In this document: in pieces, positions 10,162 to 22,114 of the stretch
Layout: each line of letters begins with the position of its first letter
Numbering within the stretch: position 1 is the first letter of the stretch
From: Coptis chinensis
Taxonomy: Eukaryota > Streptophyta > Magnoliopsida > Ranunculales > Ranunculaceae
Assembly (NCBI GenBank): GCA_015680905.1
Contig: CM027381.1
Coordinates: 69,553,501-69,617,500, forward strand
Direction of reading: 5' to 3'
DNA: 64,000 nucleotides
The notes under the pieces: model-generated
What the model was told of the DNA's origin: nothing
Databases searched by the model: none
Seen by the model: only the letters and a program-made list of their open reading frames with translations
Position numbers and translations under genes: made by a program

Positions 10162-11067
10162 CGTGTGTATTTGTATTAACTACTATGTGAAATTTCATTC
10201 TTACTATAATTCTTTTGTGATATACGACGCTATGACACTTAGACATCGATATAATTAATAATGTGTAAACAATGATACACGAAACAAGATACTCCTCTTT
10301 ACTCTGAAAGAATATATGCAATAAAGTTCAATAATGTTCTCAACAAATTTACCACACTATTTTAGAACTTTCCACGCCTCAAGATTTGGAAATGAAATTT
10401 TATGATTGATGATGTCATGTGATAGGTGGGCATTCATTAAATGTGCCATGAATGACCCAATAGTTTGGACTGTCTTAGAGAGGAACTAAGGTATTTTGCC
10501 TTGTGGATCGGGCGTATTCCTTGAGTGTATGGGAATGTAGGGCTGGGTATTCCTTGAATGTGGCAGGAATGACCCAGGGCATTCATTGAATGTGGCATGA
10601 ATGGTCCGTTAGTGTTATGATGGGTATTCCTTGAATGTGGCGGGAATGACCTAAAGTATTCATTGAATGTGCCATGAATAATCTGAGATTATATGCCCAA
10701 AGAGGCTGTGAATATGTGTATGAAAGCCTAAAGATGGCTATAATATCGTGGTACTCGGCGGGAGAGAGGCACACATGAATGTGTGATTTGGCAAATGTGT
10801 GGAGTGCAAATCGTGGAGTAGGTACTAAAGGGTGGGAGTATAAAAAGTAATCGATTAATTAATAAGAGAAATTGATTTGGTTGTGCGAGTGTGCTTGGAC
10901 TTGCATTTGAATACTTATAGAATAGCTACATATGTTTTTAGCCAAATGTATCAATCAAATGAATAAAATTTCATCAGCATTTTATATATAAATGTTATCC
11001 TTGCATTACATGAATACCACGCATCTTACACTCGCTACCTGATTTGGGATATCAAAGTAACCGACCT

Positions 11068-11388
11068 AGCACCAATGCCAGGGTTAAGCACGACTCAACT
11101 ATAATTACCACGCAATGGTTAATTATCAATCAAATTCAATCTACGGTCCCCCAAAAGGACCACAAATCAACTTAACACCAATGTCAGGGTTAAGCATGAT
11201 TCAACTGTAATTGCCACGCAAAGGCTAATTATCAGTCAAATACAATCCAAGGTATCCCCAAAAGGCCCACAAGTCAACTTAAGACCTTTTAAAGGGTTAA
11301 GTTTGACTCAACTATAATTACCACTCAAAGGCTAATTATCAATCAACAATCAATAAGAAGTTCCCTCAAAAGGAACCACTCAATTAAT
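11068..11388. repeat. Three tandem copies of an about 105-bp unit
   Basis: The units begin near 11068, 11178 and 11282. Each contains 'cagggttaagca', 'tcaact.taatt.ccac.caa', 'gg.taattatca.tcaa' and 'ccccaaaagg'. The third copy is the most diverged. The array is non-coding and sits between the truncated LTR and the gag-like fossil. Confidence 0.85.
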
Positions 11389-11879
11389 ACACACACCTAA
11401 GGACACGAAGTAACCTAGGTGCTAACTATGCGCATCTATCAGGTCGTACACAAACACCTATGACCTACAAGCATTAGATGGCCTAGCAAGGTACGACAAG
11501 TCGTTGAATCTACTAATATGCAGCACAGGTCGTCAAATAACAAAACAAAAAGCAGGAGGAACAATCACATTCATATGAAATTCAAGGACAATCTCAATTC
11601 AAAACAAGTAAGTAATTTAAATATTTTTACTTATTACAAATTCGGTTTGATACTAGAGGCTCCCAGGTTATCCTGGGAAAACGACCTCAGCATCCCCATA
11701 AAAAATAGAAGTATCAGTATCAACAACAAAAGAGAATATAGTTCAAAAAGCTTCATCCAACATCAAATCAAATTACAAGAAGAACAAGATCAGTTGACAC
11801 AAGGAAGATTCTTCACATTCAAGGGGTCCAGTTGGCAGCCCTCTTCACCAATAGGGCCACTGGACGGTTGGTAGAGCAG
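11389..11879. other. Gene-free stretch downstream of the gag-like fossil
   Basis: No supported gene. The words caggtcgtacac, aagtcgttg and caggtcgtc appear here and recur through the neighbouring fossil, so this is probably part of the same element's 3' side. A plus-strand open frame at 11518-11874 is polar and domain-free and is not called. Confidence 0.4.
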
Positions 11880-13950
11880 ATCGTCTACTAGCATCTGTAA
11901 TAGTACTTTCTACAATTACTGTTGTAACCACACTTTCAACAGATCTCTTAAGGGTTTTGTACTTACGTTCTAGCTCCATGTAATCATCCATCAGAACGTA
12001 AGCGTCACAGTCTCTAACAAGTCGACCAGGTTATTATATTCATTCTAAGCTCGCTCAGCAACGGCCTGCAATTGTTTACTCTCAGCAACCCAATGCGCTA
12101 CCTCCACCCTTGAAGCATGAAGAGACGGCTGCAACAAAGCAACCTTCCCAACCAGATCCCTGACCTAAGCCCTCAGCCCCACCACTTCAGCCCGTTCAAC
12201 CTCTTGCACAACCAACAGCTTGTTATAAGCTTCCTTCGCAACCTCCAGCTCCTTCTTGTACAGTCGGAGATAGTTGCCATCTCCCTTAGCTTCCTATACA
12301 TCGCCAAAACTTGACAAGATAACAAAGTAAGTCAGGAGTCAACTCAGAAAATACAAAACAAAAACTCAGATCGGAAGGACACTTACAAAACACAGCGAGC
12401 AATCCATGTATTTCAAGTTTGCCTCCAAGTCTTTCCCCGTCTCCAGCTGGTGCCTATCACCATCTAGGGCAATACTTTCCAGCAGCCAATTCGTAACTAG
12501 TGAATACTTGAAACTATAGTCCCTATTCTTCACTAGCCACATCAACCCAGAACTCCCTATCACCAGAACGTTATAATCACCAGCCTTGTCACCTGGGGCC
12601 GCACTCCCTGACCCTTCTTTCAGATTCATCTTCTTTAAAGGAGCCCGACCTAATGAAGAACGACCTTCCACCAAAGCAGGTCGTTCCTCAGACTCAGTTC
12701 GGGTCCTCTTAAATTCGCCCCCTCAGCCTCACCGACTTCAGCTCGCCTTATTCAGTTAAGGCCTACAAAAGGGAGCAGGAGCAATCACCACCTCCCCCAG
12801 CACTCCCACCTCCACGACCAGCCCTATCACCTTCACCCCCCTCAGGTCGTCTAGACATAGAACGACTACTAGAGCCTCCTCCAGCTGCTTTCACTCTAGA
12901 AACAGGTGCCCTCCTTTGATCCTCTCTTTCCATCTCAGTATCCGAGTTAGAATCAGAGATGTTAAAGACTAGCTTTCGAGCATTTTTCTTCTGCTCATCT
13001 TTCTTCAAGTTTATCTTTGCACCACCTCATCTTTTGAAGTAATGTGCAACCTCCTTCAACAAAAACGCCTTTTCTTCCCAACTCAGCCTCGCAAACTCTT
13101 CAATAGCCCCCATAGAAGTACAACCACAAATTACGACCTCTGCAAAACAAACAAATGTCAGAATGTAATCATATCAACTCGTAACAAAAAAAAACGACCT
13201 ACATAAGTAAACGACCCACACAAACAAACAACCTACACAAGTAAACGACCTACACATGAAAATGACCCACACATGAAAATGGCCCACACAGATAACAACC
13301 TACAATCAGTTTTCACACAATGATTCTCCAATTCACATCTAGGAGGACAATAACTCCCCACAATCAACAAAGGCCTACGCCACCATTCCTCCTTACTCAC
13401 ACTAACAATCACCGATGATTTACCTCTCATCACTTGGAAACCAAAGTTCATAGCAAAAGAAATCTTCACAGTAAAATGCTCTAGCACATCAAACAAACAA
13501 ATATTGTAACCCCTCTGTCTCAACAGATCTAGAACATGCAACACCCTCCAACTATTACCCATAAATTGCAAATGTGCCTTCCTACAAAAGTTCAGAACGT
13601 CCAAGGTCAGTCGTGAGAACGACAATCTCAACCCTGCCTTTAGTTGGCCATACGTAACTACAACCCCACCATCTTGAGGAACATAGTCTGAACCAAAAAC
13701 GTTCTTCTCACCACTCAGGTCATATATCATCAAATCGGGACTATCAATCCCAAACTCCCTTCTTAAGTCCCTAAAGTTATCAAACACCGACCTAGACACC
13801 GCCTCCTCAGTCATCGTCTCCAATGAAGAGGGCGATGACGCCTCACCTCCACTACATGCCCTAACACCATTATCTCCATCACTTACAGTTCTCTCTCTCT
13901 ACTGATCCAACTCAACTTCCCCACTCAAACTATCACTAGTAATTGACATT
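11880..13950 (-). mobile_element. Gag-like retroelement fossil ('putative gypsy type transposon' family)
   Basis: The minus-strand coding blocks run in this order. 13233-13949 is a globular domain with 'GLRLSFSRLTLDVLNFC', 'NSWRVLHVLDLL' and 'EEWWRRPLL'. Then come an EEFARLSWEEKAFLLKE block at about 13030-13130 and a Ser/Arg/Gly-rich linker at 12763-13008. A block at 12366-12674 follows, and last is a Leu/Glu/Ala-rich coiled coil at about 12000-12290. This order resembles the plant family named 'putative gypsy type transposon' (PF04195-like) by general recollection, not by search. The blocks are separated by intron-like intervals, known for such genes. It is broken, with at least a few interruptions, and no polymerase, PBS or paired LTRs are seen. 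Confidence 0.6.
13193..13308. repeat. 17-bp minisatellite, about 7 units
   Basis: Consecutive 17-bp units of the form aacgacctacacaagta run through the interval, with a shorter last unit. The unit length is not a multiple of three. The array lies between two coding blocks of the gag-like fossil and looks like intron content. Confidence 0.85.
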
Positions 13951-15040
13951 ACAAAAGCAAAAGGAAACAAAATATCAAATTTTTGAGATTGAAAGAGATG
14001 CACCTGAAGACGAAAAGACGAAAAGATTTTGGTATTCTTTTTTTTTTCTCTGCTTTTAATTTTCTCTTCTGTTGTGTTGATAGATTGAAGAAATGAAACA
14101 CCTTCACACGCAAAAACCCTTCAGCTGCACAAATCTCGAAAACAGACAAAACGTTTTGCCTTCCCACAGAAAGCAATCATAACCTCGCCCACAAACCGCT
14201 GGGATCTGGGCCCATGGATCAGATCCAGCAGTTCCCGCACATTTTCCAAACTTGTTTAAATAAACCAACTATCTGACACGTGTAAAAAGCTTTCTTTTAT
14301 CATTTCTTTTCACACCATAGTTGTCTAAAAAAATAAATAAAATAAAGGGGGCTGTGTAAGTACCCTCCATTCTCAAATATATCATTACAACACACGTGTC
14401 CACACACCAGGTCGTATCTTCACAGCTCGTACATCACCAACTCGTACCACGCCACCAGGACGTGACAATGAACTAAACTCAGGTCGTTCCAAATATCAAG
14501 CACATCCATATATGGAAGCAAATGATCCACCGCGATCCTGAAGCTCAGTTAACGCACTAATCAAAGAGACATTTACTTTGTAACATCAGAAATAATGACA
14601 AATCATCAAGATAGCACAAAATATGGATCTACACTTGACAACGGCCTGGAGCATATAAGAAAAGTCAGCTCAAACATCTATAAGTAGAGAGAGATGAACT
14701 ACGTAAGGCTTGATTCAAGTTTACCCAAGGAACTTGATACGTAGGCAACTCTTGTCCAAAGAAAGAGTGCAGCCATTCCCTATCAAACTCAACATCAGGT
14801 TGTAGACACAAAATCCACACCTCTACATGGTGCTTTAATATACTCCAACAGTCCAACGTGATGGAGATGAACTTAATTCGAACTTGTATCCACAATTTCA
14901 CATATGGCAGACACATCAAATGAAAACTATTAGCATCACAAATAATAGCACAGAAGATAGAACTAATAGTAATAGCATAGCTAATTATTTATTGAAAGTT
15001 TGAAACTAATAGTTATTTAATAATTTAAAAAAACTGTCTA
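13951..15040. other. Probable leader/promoter side of the gag-like fossil, then gene-free DNA
   Basis: On the minus strand, sequence upstream of the fossil's first block has a pyrimidine-rich leader (13960-14090) and an AT-rich 'gtttatttaaaca' TATA-like site near 14260. The words caggtcgtatc (14412) and caggtcgttcc (14480) echo the repeated octamer of the fossil. From 14500 to 15040 nothing is recognised. Confidence 0.35.
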
Positions 15041-15130
15041 GCGCCTAGCCCGTCTAGGCACTGTTGAGAAGGCCTAGGTGCTCTCCCACCGCTCGACTAC
15101 TGCCTAGCATTTTTTAGAACACTGATTGTA
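15041..15130. repeat. Fragment of a 'GCGCCTAG' dispersed repeat (possible)
   Basis: A GC-rich island in AT-rich surroundings with tagcgcctag, gtctaggca, gcctaggtgc and tgcctagc words, several of them mutually inverted. Repeats with this wording are common in plant DNA. The family cannot be named from one copy. Confidence 0.35.
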
Positions 15131-15262
15131 CAAAGACGTGCTGTAGGAGTAACCCATTACCTTATGGGTGGAATTGTCACAACATGAGCGTTCTTCTTAG
15201 CAAGGTACACGTAAGTATTCTGTTAGAGAAAAATTGGATGGTGTGCATGAATTGAAATCAAT

Positions 15263-15625
15263 GTTGCATGGACGCGGACACAGACGCGACGACTCGGTTA
15301 TATCTCAAACAAGTAGGACGCAAAAATTAATTAATATTTATAATTTTATTTGATATAAATTAAACGTAAAAAACTAAATTAAATGTATCAACATTTATAA
15401 ATTCAAAACTATTCAAAATAAATAGCCACAAAATTAAGTTTAATATTTCCTAATCAAACTTTAAAAACATGTGAAGTCTTAACAAAACAAAAACTAGAAA
15501 AAAATGAGTCTTTCAACATTATTTTGATTTATTATTTATTATTTTTTTGAGTCAAAATCCACATTCTTATTATGTTGACTGTGTCTTGACCCATGTCCAG
15601 TTTAGTTGATTGTGTCCATGTTCTA
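15263..15625. repeat. Possible MITE-like element with GGACAC-type ends
   Basis: The left end has catggacgcggacacagac and the right end has ttgtgtccatg, a partial inverted match around ATGGAC.C..ACACA. The interior is AT-rich and non-coding. The inverted match is short, so this is tentative. Confidence 0.3.
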
Positions 15626-15808
15626 CGTAGACAGCCCTTTGGTAGGTATGTCTATGCTTTAGAGATTGAAACAATCATAATAAGTTGCATTTTTTAAATA
15701 AAAAAATAAGTACATTGTATCGTTTGAAACAAAAACCAAAGTACATTGTATTTTTTGGTTGTTAACTTGTTATCCCTTATTATAATTCCAAAATTTCCAA
15801 TTATTTTT

Positions 15809-15837
15809 CTAATTTCTAATTTCTAATTTCTAATTTC
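15809..15837. repeat. (CTAATTT)4 microsatellite
   Basis: Four exact consecutive 7-bp units, ctaattt, lie in non-coding DNA. Confidence 0.9.
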
Positions 15838-15943
15838 GATAGTTTTTTCAGATCTAAAAATAATTGAACAAGCGGAGCAAGTGACCTTTGTGTTAGATAG
15901 AAAAAACCAACTTGTTTGTCGCCCAAAAAATTCCGTCGGTCTA

Positions 15944-16546
15944 CCAAAAAAAGAGTGATGTTTTGCTCCCAGCGATATTGCTCCAAGGGCTCCAAGCGGA
16001 CTCTAGAACCAACCACCTGTCAGTAAAATCAGAAAGCCAGCTAGGCAAAAACCATGGAAAATCTTGACTTCCTATATTACCCTTATAAAATACAAAATGA
16101 AAAAGAGATAACGTACGGTGCTGGGTTTCCACTACCCCTTGTTATTTCATCGAGAGGAAAATCAACAATGTTCTAGCCATAGCCCACAGTTTTGAGCAAC
16201 ACTACAAATTTTGATTTAGTTAGAAATACAAGTAGTCTTTTATTAATCACTGTTATTAGTAGTAGTTGAAATAACTCAAATAAGATTGAAATTTTGGAAT
16301 GGTTATCAGTGGTAGCTTTTCATTACCACCGATTTCAAAGCCGGAATCACGTACTCAGCGGAGAAGATAAGGAGAAATTTCATTTTGTTTTGATATATAA
16401 GGTAAAAGACAAATTAGGAAGTCGAAAATAAGGTCAGTTACTGCTAGGCTGGTTTTCAAATGATGTTGAACAGGTGGTTGGCTGTAGAGTCCCCTGGGAG
16501 GCCTTGGAGCAATATTGCTAGGAGCGAAAAATCACTCCCAAAAAAA
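15944..16546. mobile_element. MITE with long (about 145 bp) terminal inverted repeats
   Basis: The left arm (15944-16090) and the inverted complement of the right arm (16395-16546) match through caaaaaaagagtgat / atcactcccaaaaaa, then through 'gctcc.agc.atattgctcca', 'accaaccacctg', 'ccag.ctag' and finally 'gacttccta'. The roughly 300-bp middle has no coding capacity. Arms this long suggest a MULE-type or foldback element. The flanks show only a possible TA duplication (or CTA/TA), not the 9-bp duplication of MULEs, so the class stays open. Confidence 0.75.
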
Positions 16547-17389
16547 TACGACAAAAAATAAAATAAAACCCCTCTTTCTTCGCCTCTCATCATCTCTTCC
16601 TCGTTTTTTCTTCAGTTCTTCAAAACTCTTTCGTTCCTTTCTGTCTCCCTTCTCTTCTCTTCCCTCCTTGCTCCAAATCTTAATTTCAACTTTCCAGTGA
16701 CACTTGGCGAGTTCCCCCACAGTTATACGGTATACTAGTTTGTTCGGGATTGGAAAGGATTTTTTTTCAAAAGTCCTTTATCTCTGAGCTAATGTCACCG
16801 GTTCAAATGTCTGTCTTTCTATCTCGCTTTTTCTCTCTTTTCACCCTCAACAAAATTTTGGTGTCTCTCTTCCTTCGCTCCTTGCCTTCAGTTTTCTTTT
16901 GCCGCGCGCAACAAGTCTTGATGAAACAACCGTCTTCTTCTACTAACGTCCTCACGTCTCTTCTTCTTCTTATTCTTCACTTCACCGTCTCTCCCAATCT
17001 CATCTTTTGTAGTTGTATTGTTGTATTATTAGAGACCAATGAGAAAGCAGAAGGAATCAGAAACTTCCTTGTGGTGCTTCTGTAGAAAGTACCATCAAGT
17101 ATAAAAGTATATTTCATTGAAGGGGGTAGAATTGGGACTTCCTAGTCGAAAGAAAAGAAGATGTACTTGCCCTGTGTCTAAATATTCCGTTTCTTTTGCC
17201 CTTTTCTTTTAAAAGAAATCAAAGCCAGAAAGTAGAAACAAAAAAAAAAAAAAAAGCAACTTCACTAGAACGTACAAATACCGCTCACTCTAAGTACCTC
17301 GATCAAATGAAAGAACCTAATAAAATGTAAGAAAAAAGAAAGACATTGAAGTAAACAATATATTCACATGATAAACACACTGCCGGCTA
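16547..17389. other. Intergenic, pyrimidine-rich; 3' side of the zinc-finger gene
   Basis: A CT-rich stretch (about 16560-17000) gives long hydrophobic/Ser frames on the plus strand (16515-16700 and 16750-17085) with no domain. These are composition artefacts. The segment nearest 17389 would contain the 3' UTR of the minus-strand zinc-finger gene, but no clear polyadenylation signal was identified. Confidence 0.5.
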
Positions 17390-18001
17390 CTAAGGACTAG
17401 ATGAAGGTGCAAGACTCAGTTGCAGATCAACATCAACATCACTCATTCTCCCTGAAAATTGATCTCTAGAAGAGAAGTTACTTGGACCCAATGTAGAATT
17501 AGCCACAAGATAATTCCCTGGTCGTGGTACATAAAACCAAGAAGTATCTCCAGGAGAAATAGACGGCAAAATAGGTGGTGATGGTGGCGATGGATAATAA
17601 TTAGAAGCACTATGGAACCGAGCAGCAACACCATTGGCACTATTGGTGTGTCCACTTGAATAAATGAACGGTCCTGATCGCATTGAGTGTGGGCTAAGAA
17701 TTGGCGCAGAAGCTGTGAACCGTCGATTATTAGTTTGAAACTGTACTCGTTTAGCTCTTTGACGTTCTTTCTTATGTGCATTTTGATGACCACCTAGTGC
17801 TTGTGAATTTGCGAATTCTCTATGACAAAATTGACACTCAAATTTTTTGACTTCACTAGTTTGATCAGATGTTGCAGTATCATGTTGCTGGGTTACTGAA
17901 AAGCCAAAGAGTCTTAATGTTGATGTAGCCTTTTGATCTGATGGTTTTCTTGATGATACTTCTTCATTAAAGGACTTCGTTGGAGATGAGCCTTCTTCCA
18001 T
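17390..18001 (-). CDS. Single-C2H2 QALGGH zinc-finger transcriptional repressor (GIS/ZFP5-6-8-like)
   Basis: Intact, intronless 203-residue protein. One C2H2 finger spans residues 56-76 (C56, C59, H72, H76; CX2CX12HX3H) with the plant-specific QALGGH helix at 67-72, followed by a basic tail (KKERQRAKR, 77-85) that can act as nuclear signal and DNA contact. An RLFGF motif at 30-34 and the finger context [25 protein letters not shown] match the C1-1i group (Arabidopsis GIS, ZFP5, ZFP6, ZFP8), known regulators of trichome and root-hair formation through gibberellin and cytokinin signalling. The C-terminal DLQLSL (192-197) is an LxLxL EAR motif, which recruits TOPLESS-type corepressors. The length is typical for the group. 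The ATG at 18001 is the first in frame and sits about 75 bp below a TATA box. Function in trichomes is inferred from the family; the exact orthologue is not decided. Confidence 0.93.
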   Translation of the reverse strand: MEEGSSPTKSFNEEVSSRKPSDQKATSTLRLFGFSVTQQHDTATSDQTSEVKKFECQFCHREFANSQALGGHQNAHKKERQRAKRVQFQTNNRRFTASAPILSPHSMRSGPFIYSSGHTNSANGVAARFHSASNYYPSPPSPPILPSISPGDTSWFYVPRPGNYLVANSTLGPSNFSSRDQFSGRMSDVDVDLQLSLAPSSSP

Positions 18002-18072
18002 GTTAAGAAAGAGAGATAAAACTGGCTTGAGCTATGCAAGTTGGTGTGGGTTTCTCCTGGAGTGAGTGTTGC

Positions 18073-18080
18073 TCTTTATA
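18073..18080 (-). promoter_or_regulatory. TATA box of the zinc-finger gene
   Basis: The minus strand reads atataaag here, 72-79 bp upstream of the ATG. That is a normal distance for a short plant 5' UTR, and no other TATA-like site is closer. Confidence 0.6.
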
Positions 18081-18089
18081 TGTTACAAA

Positions 18090-21000
18090 AGTGTACTAAA
18101 ACCCAAGTAATGTTACACTACTACTGCCCATGTTTGTAAGGAAGTATTGTGTGCAATGGAGTTGGACAAGGATTTGAATTTGTGAGGGACACAAGTACTA
18201 ATAGCACCTATAGTGATGAAGTTCTCCACTTTTTCCTGTAATTAGCTGGCAAACCACAACATTGTAGCAAATTTACAAATTATTAGAGCATTTTTTTATT
18301 GAGCGCTCTTTTTTATTTGGGGATGGAAACTTACAATTGTAACTTGGTTTGGCTATTATGTGTCTTGAAATCAACCAATCTAGACTTATCCACCCCAATG
18401 GACTATGGAAACTTAACTAGAAGAAAACCCTGCTTCTAAGAAGGCATGATCAACCAAAACGCTCTTCAGTTGAAGACAAACCAACAAAGGCTTATTTGTG
18501 GGAAGTGTTCTGTGTTTTCTTGAACGTAGTTGTAAACTTGTAATACAAAGGACAAACGTTAAAATTATTTTGTAAGTATCTTATGGTGGCTCCGAATACG
18601 ACCAAAATGGACGGTTGGAACTAGTTCATGCTAAATTTAGGGCTGATAATTTTTCCCACATTCTTCCAAATTGTTTCCGATCCTTTTCCATTTTCATACG
18701 TTTTCCCAATTTTTGAGTTCAAAACGTGAACCACAACGTTTAAAGTGCCGAAACAAATACGTTAGCACTAGGCGTTTGACATCGTATGTCAACTGCCTAA
18801 GGCACTTTTAAGTATAGGGATCTGCATCCAATGAACGCTACCAAAAAATTTGCATATCAAAAGGCCAATGCAAACTAAACTTGATACGATCATCATCTTT
18901 ACACACTCAAGTTAGCGTAACCCATCAATTTGGTGTTCTGTACTTCTATCTGATTGTTCAATTGGCAGGAAATTGCGTAAAATACACAGAATTTATGATT
19001 ATTTTCGTTTTATGGAAAAATAGTTGTGATGTTTCCCAGAGAAAATTCTCATACAGGGAGAGAGTAGGAGAAGTATATATCTGAAGAAAATAAAATAAAA
19101 TTCTCCTGGACATATGTAAGTAAATGATCTCTTGATTACCAAAAAAAAGTAAATGATCTCAATCATTTGCTCGATGAGGATAACTGTCTGCCACTCTAAA
19201 AATTGTAATTGTACCCCCATTCGATGATGACCATGTTTCCCACAATCACAGCGTGATTGACGTTTATCTTCCTTCTAACCTTACTAACTTCAATGAGAAA
19301 CCATTGAAAGTGTTGAGGAGATCTTTGGCAATCTCATTCCTTACTCAAAATAGTCAAATCTATAAAGCTGTTATCGTTATAAGACTGCTTATCACCATGT
19401 TCCCTTAGAATCTTTGCTCTCACTCTCATTTCATTCACATGCATCCTCATAGTAAATTTGAACGCCCAAACACTTATACCCTACCACTAACTAATGGAGT
19501 GTCCCATCATTGTGAGTTCCATTGATAAGTCAAGAGTTCATTGGGGATCTTTAGTTTATTTGATCAAATTTATTTATTCAAGAGTACATGTGGATGTGGC
19601 ACTTTACGACACTATGGCCGGGGTATATATATGGTCTCTATTTGAGAGGGAGAACATTTATTTTTTAGGCCACACAATTTTTAGCTCGCAGTACTCATGA
19701 CTGACCCATGCATAGCCCTGAGGCTAAACATCCCCCAATTATATTACCTGGCCTCCCCAAGAGACTCGCAATTGGGACCTCCATGAGAGTGTCGTGGAGC
19801 TGTTGCACAGAGGAAGAACTGTTGCCAAGGGCATTCGGACCTAATTAATAGTGAATGTGGGTTATTGACATTATTTCCTTGTGGGGTTTGAAGTACATAG
19901 ATAAGGTGTGACCTGTGAGTGTTTTCAGTAGCAATTCAAGGTGCATGTTTTTTACAAGTCTTTTCAACATCGAAGTACACATGTAGCCCCCATTCATGTT
20001 GGTGTGGTTTTTCCTTGCACTTTGAAAAGCAAACCATACTTCTAGTTGGTGAACTTTTCAGATGGTCCTTTTTTCTCTTGGAAGTATGATTGATGGTGCG
20101 GCAGTAGGTTCATAGCTTAGACAAAAGACATTACTTGCTTTAACATGACGAAACCTGAAAAGAAAAGTCCGGCGGGTGGGAGCTCATCCTAGGATATATG
20201 GCTCGACTAAACGACAATCCAACTAATGTAATCCAATATTTAATAGATCTTCACTTCTATGAGTATGTACCACTATTTGAAACCAACATTATTGTTTGGA
20301 AGTCGTACCTCTACTTGAAACCAACATTACTGTTCTGAAGTTGTATATAGACACAAATCAACAGTTCAATTTGATTGTTAAAAATTTAGTTGCATGTTCA
20401 TTATTAGGTTGTAATTAACTCTAGTTTATGCGTTTCGAATCTCTCGATTTTCAAATGTTAATGTTTAATAAACTATTTAATTCAATTGGAAATGAACTCA
20501 ATTAGCTTGGAGATTATAAATCCCAGTGTTTCAAGCCTGAAGTGATTTATGAGTTGAGCATAGGAAATAAATGCCCATGGTATTTCATTTTGGAAGTTGT
20601 TTAGATTATGAATTATATGTTTTCCCTGTTTTTGGGTAATCATCATGTGAAAACAAAAATATACCCATAATGATTTGGTGTACCCTACGTATAATAAAAG
20701 AACATCTCTACACTATTAGATTGTCGACTTTTCAGAAACCGCTCTCACCAGCCGAATAGTGTAAGCACTTCCTTTTATTTAATTATTATTTGATACTACC
20801 TCCCCGAGTTTCTTTTATTCAATTATTATTTGATAATACCTCCCCGAGTTATTGTAGGCCACCTCATTCCTACTTCATTATTTTGTAATACCTCCTTGTT
20901 ACTATATTTTTTGATGTGGGGAGTTTTTATTGGGATTGTATAAATTCACAAGATGGTTTTTCGAGTCTCTCATGGATTTTTCAAATAATATAACTTTACA

Positions 21001-22114
21001 AGAACCGGTGCACGCTAGTTGATCCAATATATATAAACTGTAGCTAGCCAAATAGGAAAGGGTACATGCGTGATAATAAAAGGTCTAAAACCCAGTTCCT
21101 AGAGCAACTTCTAGAGCTTAATATATGATTGAGATTTGTTTAAGAGCACTGTGAGTCTGTGAGGGTGGATGAGTGCTTTGAGCTTAGCTTTTCAGCCATA
21201 CAAATTTCGTTGTGGGTCTAATTATAAATAATGTAACTTTAACGATAGGTCATACCTTACATGCTTCCTGCTTCTTGTTAAGCACTTGAGCTAAACTTGC
21301 AAATAACTCTACTAGATATGATGAGATATGTCCCTAGAGTTGAGAGTTAAATATACTACTTGTCGTCTGACCTCAGAGATAGTAACATCTAAAGATTTGC
21401 TGAATCTCAAGGATGACCCGCCAAACCCTACAGCCAACTCATTCTTGTCTAAAGGGACTAATAAAGCTCATCTTATGCACTAATATGATGCAACACTAAA
21501 GACTTGGTTCATGCTCATGGATTTGTTTCAAATGGAAGTTAAGGTCAACCATACCTATCAGATGAACTTATTAGATTGTTTTGAACTAGTTCATGCGATC
21601 CACTCATTAAGCACTTTTGTAATCATAGAAAGTTAAGTATATAAAGTGCAAAAATGAGGTGATATGTTTACATTGTACATGTAATATAAGACATGTTGCT
21701 TCATAGATTTAGATAAGCTTGAGGTACTTTAAATCATAGACAAGGATTATCAAATGTTATAATTGCACAACCATATACTGCTAAAATTTGGACAGAAAAA
21801 GACTTGTTGCAAGCAATGATCCATAATTTTGTATTTTGCAATTAAGTGGACTAGTCGAGTATACACCACACACTTCACCATTCTAGCACAGAATGCCGAC
21901 TTTACCCAAGAAAAGGAAAATGAAGAACAGAAAATATGACCAATATATGGGCTGGTCTGTCGGGATGATAAAGAAAGATTGGGCCAATTGAGCGAGAAAA
22001 AAATGATGCCGACAGAATACTCTGCCAATTCAAGAGCTGTATACTATCAAATGTAACATTAACTTACCTCTGGTGGATCTTGTTTCGATTTATGAAATAC
22101 ATCATCAGTGTATT
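18090..22114. other. About 4 kb gene-free interval
   Basis: No frame longer than about 90 codons and none with recognisable sequence. The part next to 18090 is the upstream region of the zinc-finger gene and may hold its enhancers. One exact-length tandem duplication is annotated separately. No tRNA, rRNA or transposon coding region was seen. Confidence 0.55.
20771..20850. repeat. 40-bp tandem duplication
   Basis: Two adjacent 40-bp units containing 'aattattatttgata.tacc' and 'tccccgagtt' differ at only about three positions. This is a recent local duplication in intergenic DNA. Confidence 0.9.

Larger units (their letters stand above)
8792..10937 (+). mobile_element. Diverged, 3'-truncated LTR of the large-LTR family
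   Basis: It starts tataacatccca, then an AT-rich (aataat)n block and 'gatagataaa'-like words, matching the first 100 bp of the three LTRs at 38342, 42693 and 47063. Collinear matches continue through the 'ggttgactg' W-box region, the block aggtctagggctattag, the TATATATA box, 'tattaactactatgtga', the 'tattccttgaatgtgg' repeats and 'taataagagaaatt.attt'. Similarity ends near 10937, so the last roughly 790 bp of the LTR are absent. No PBS, coding region or second LTR is attached. It is an old LTR fossil, far more diverged than the three copies at 38-50 kb. Confidence 0.8.

Noticed and set aside
16515-17085. Two plus-strand frames in the CT-rich region beside the zinc-finger gene
   Set aside because: Ser/Phe/Leu-rich by-products of a pyrimidine tract, with a mirror frame on the other strand; no domain.
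17443-17793. 116-codon minus-strand frame inside the zinc-finger gene
   Set aside because: Out-of-frame shadow of the C2H2 coding sequence; His-rich because of the Ser/Pro-coding repeats.
18881-19700. Several 60-70-codon frames between the zinc-finger gene and copia 1
   Set aside because: Short, on both strands, AT-driven composition, no domain or conserved motif.
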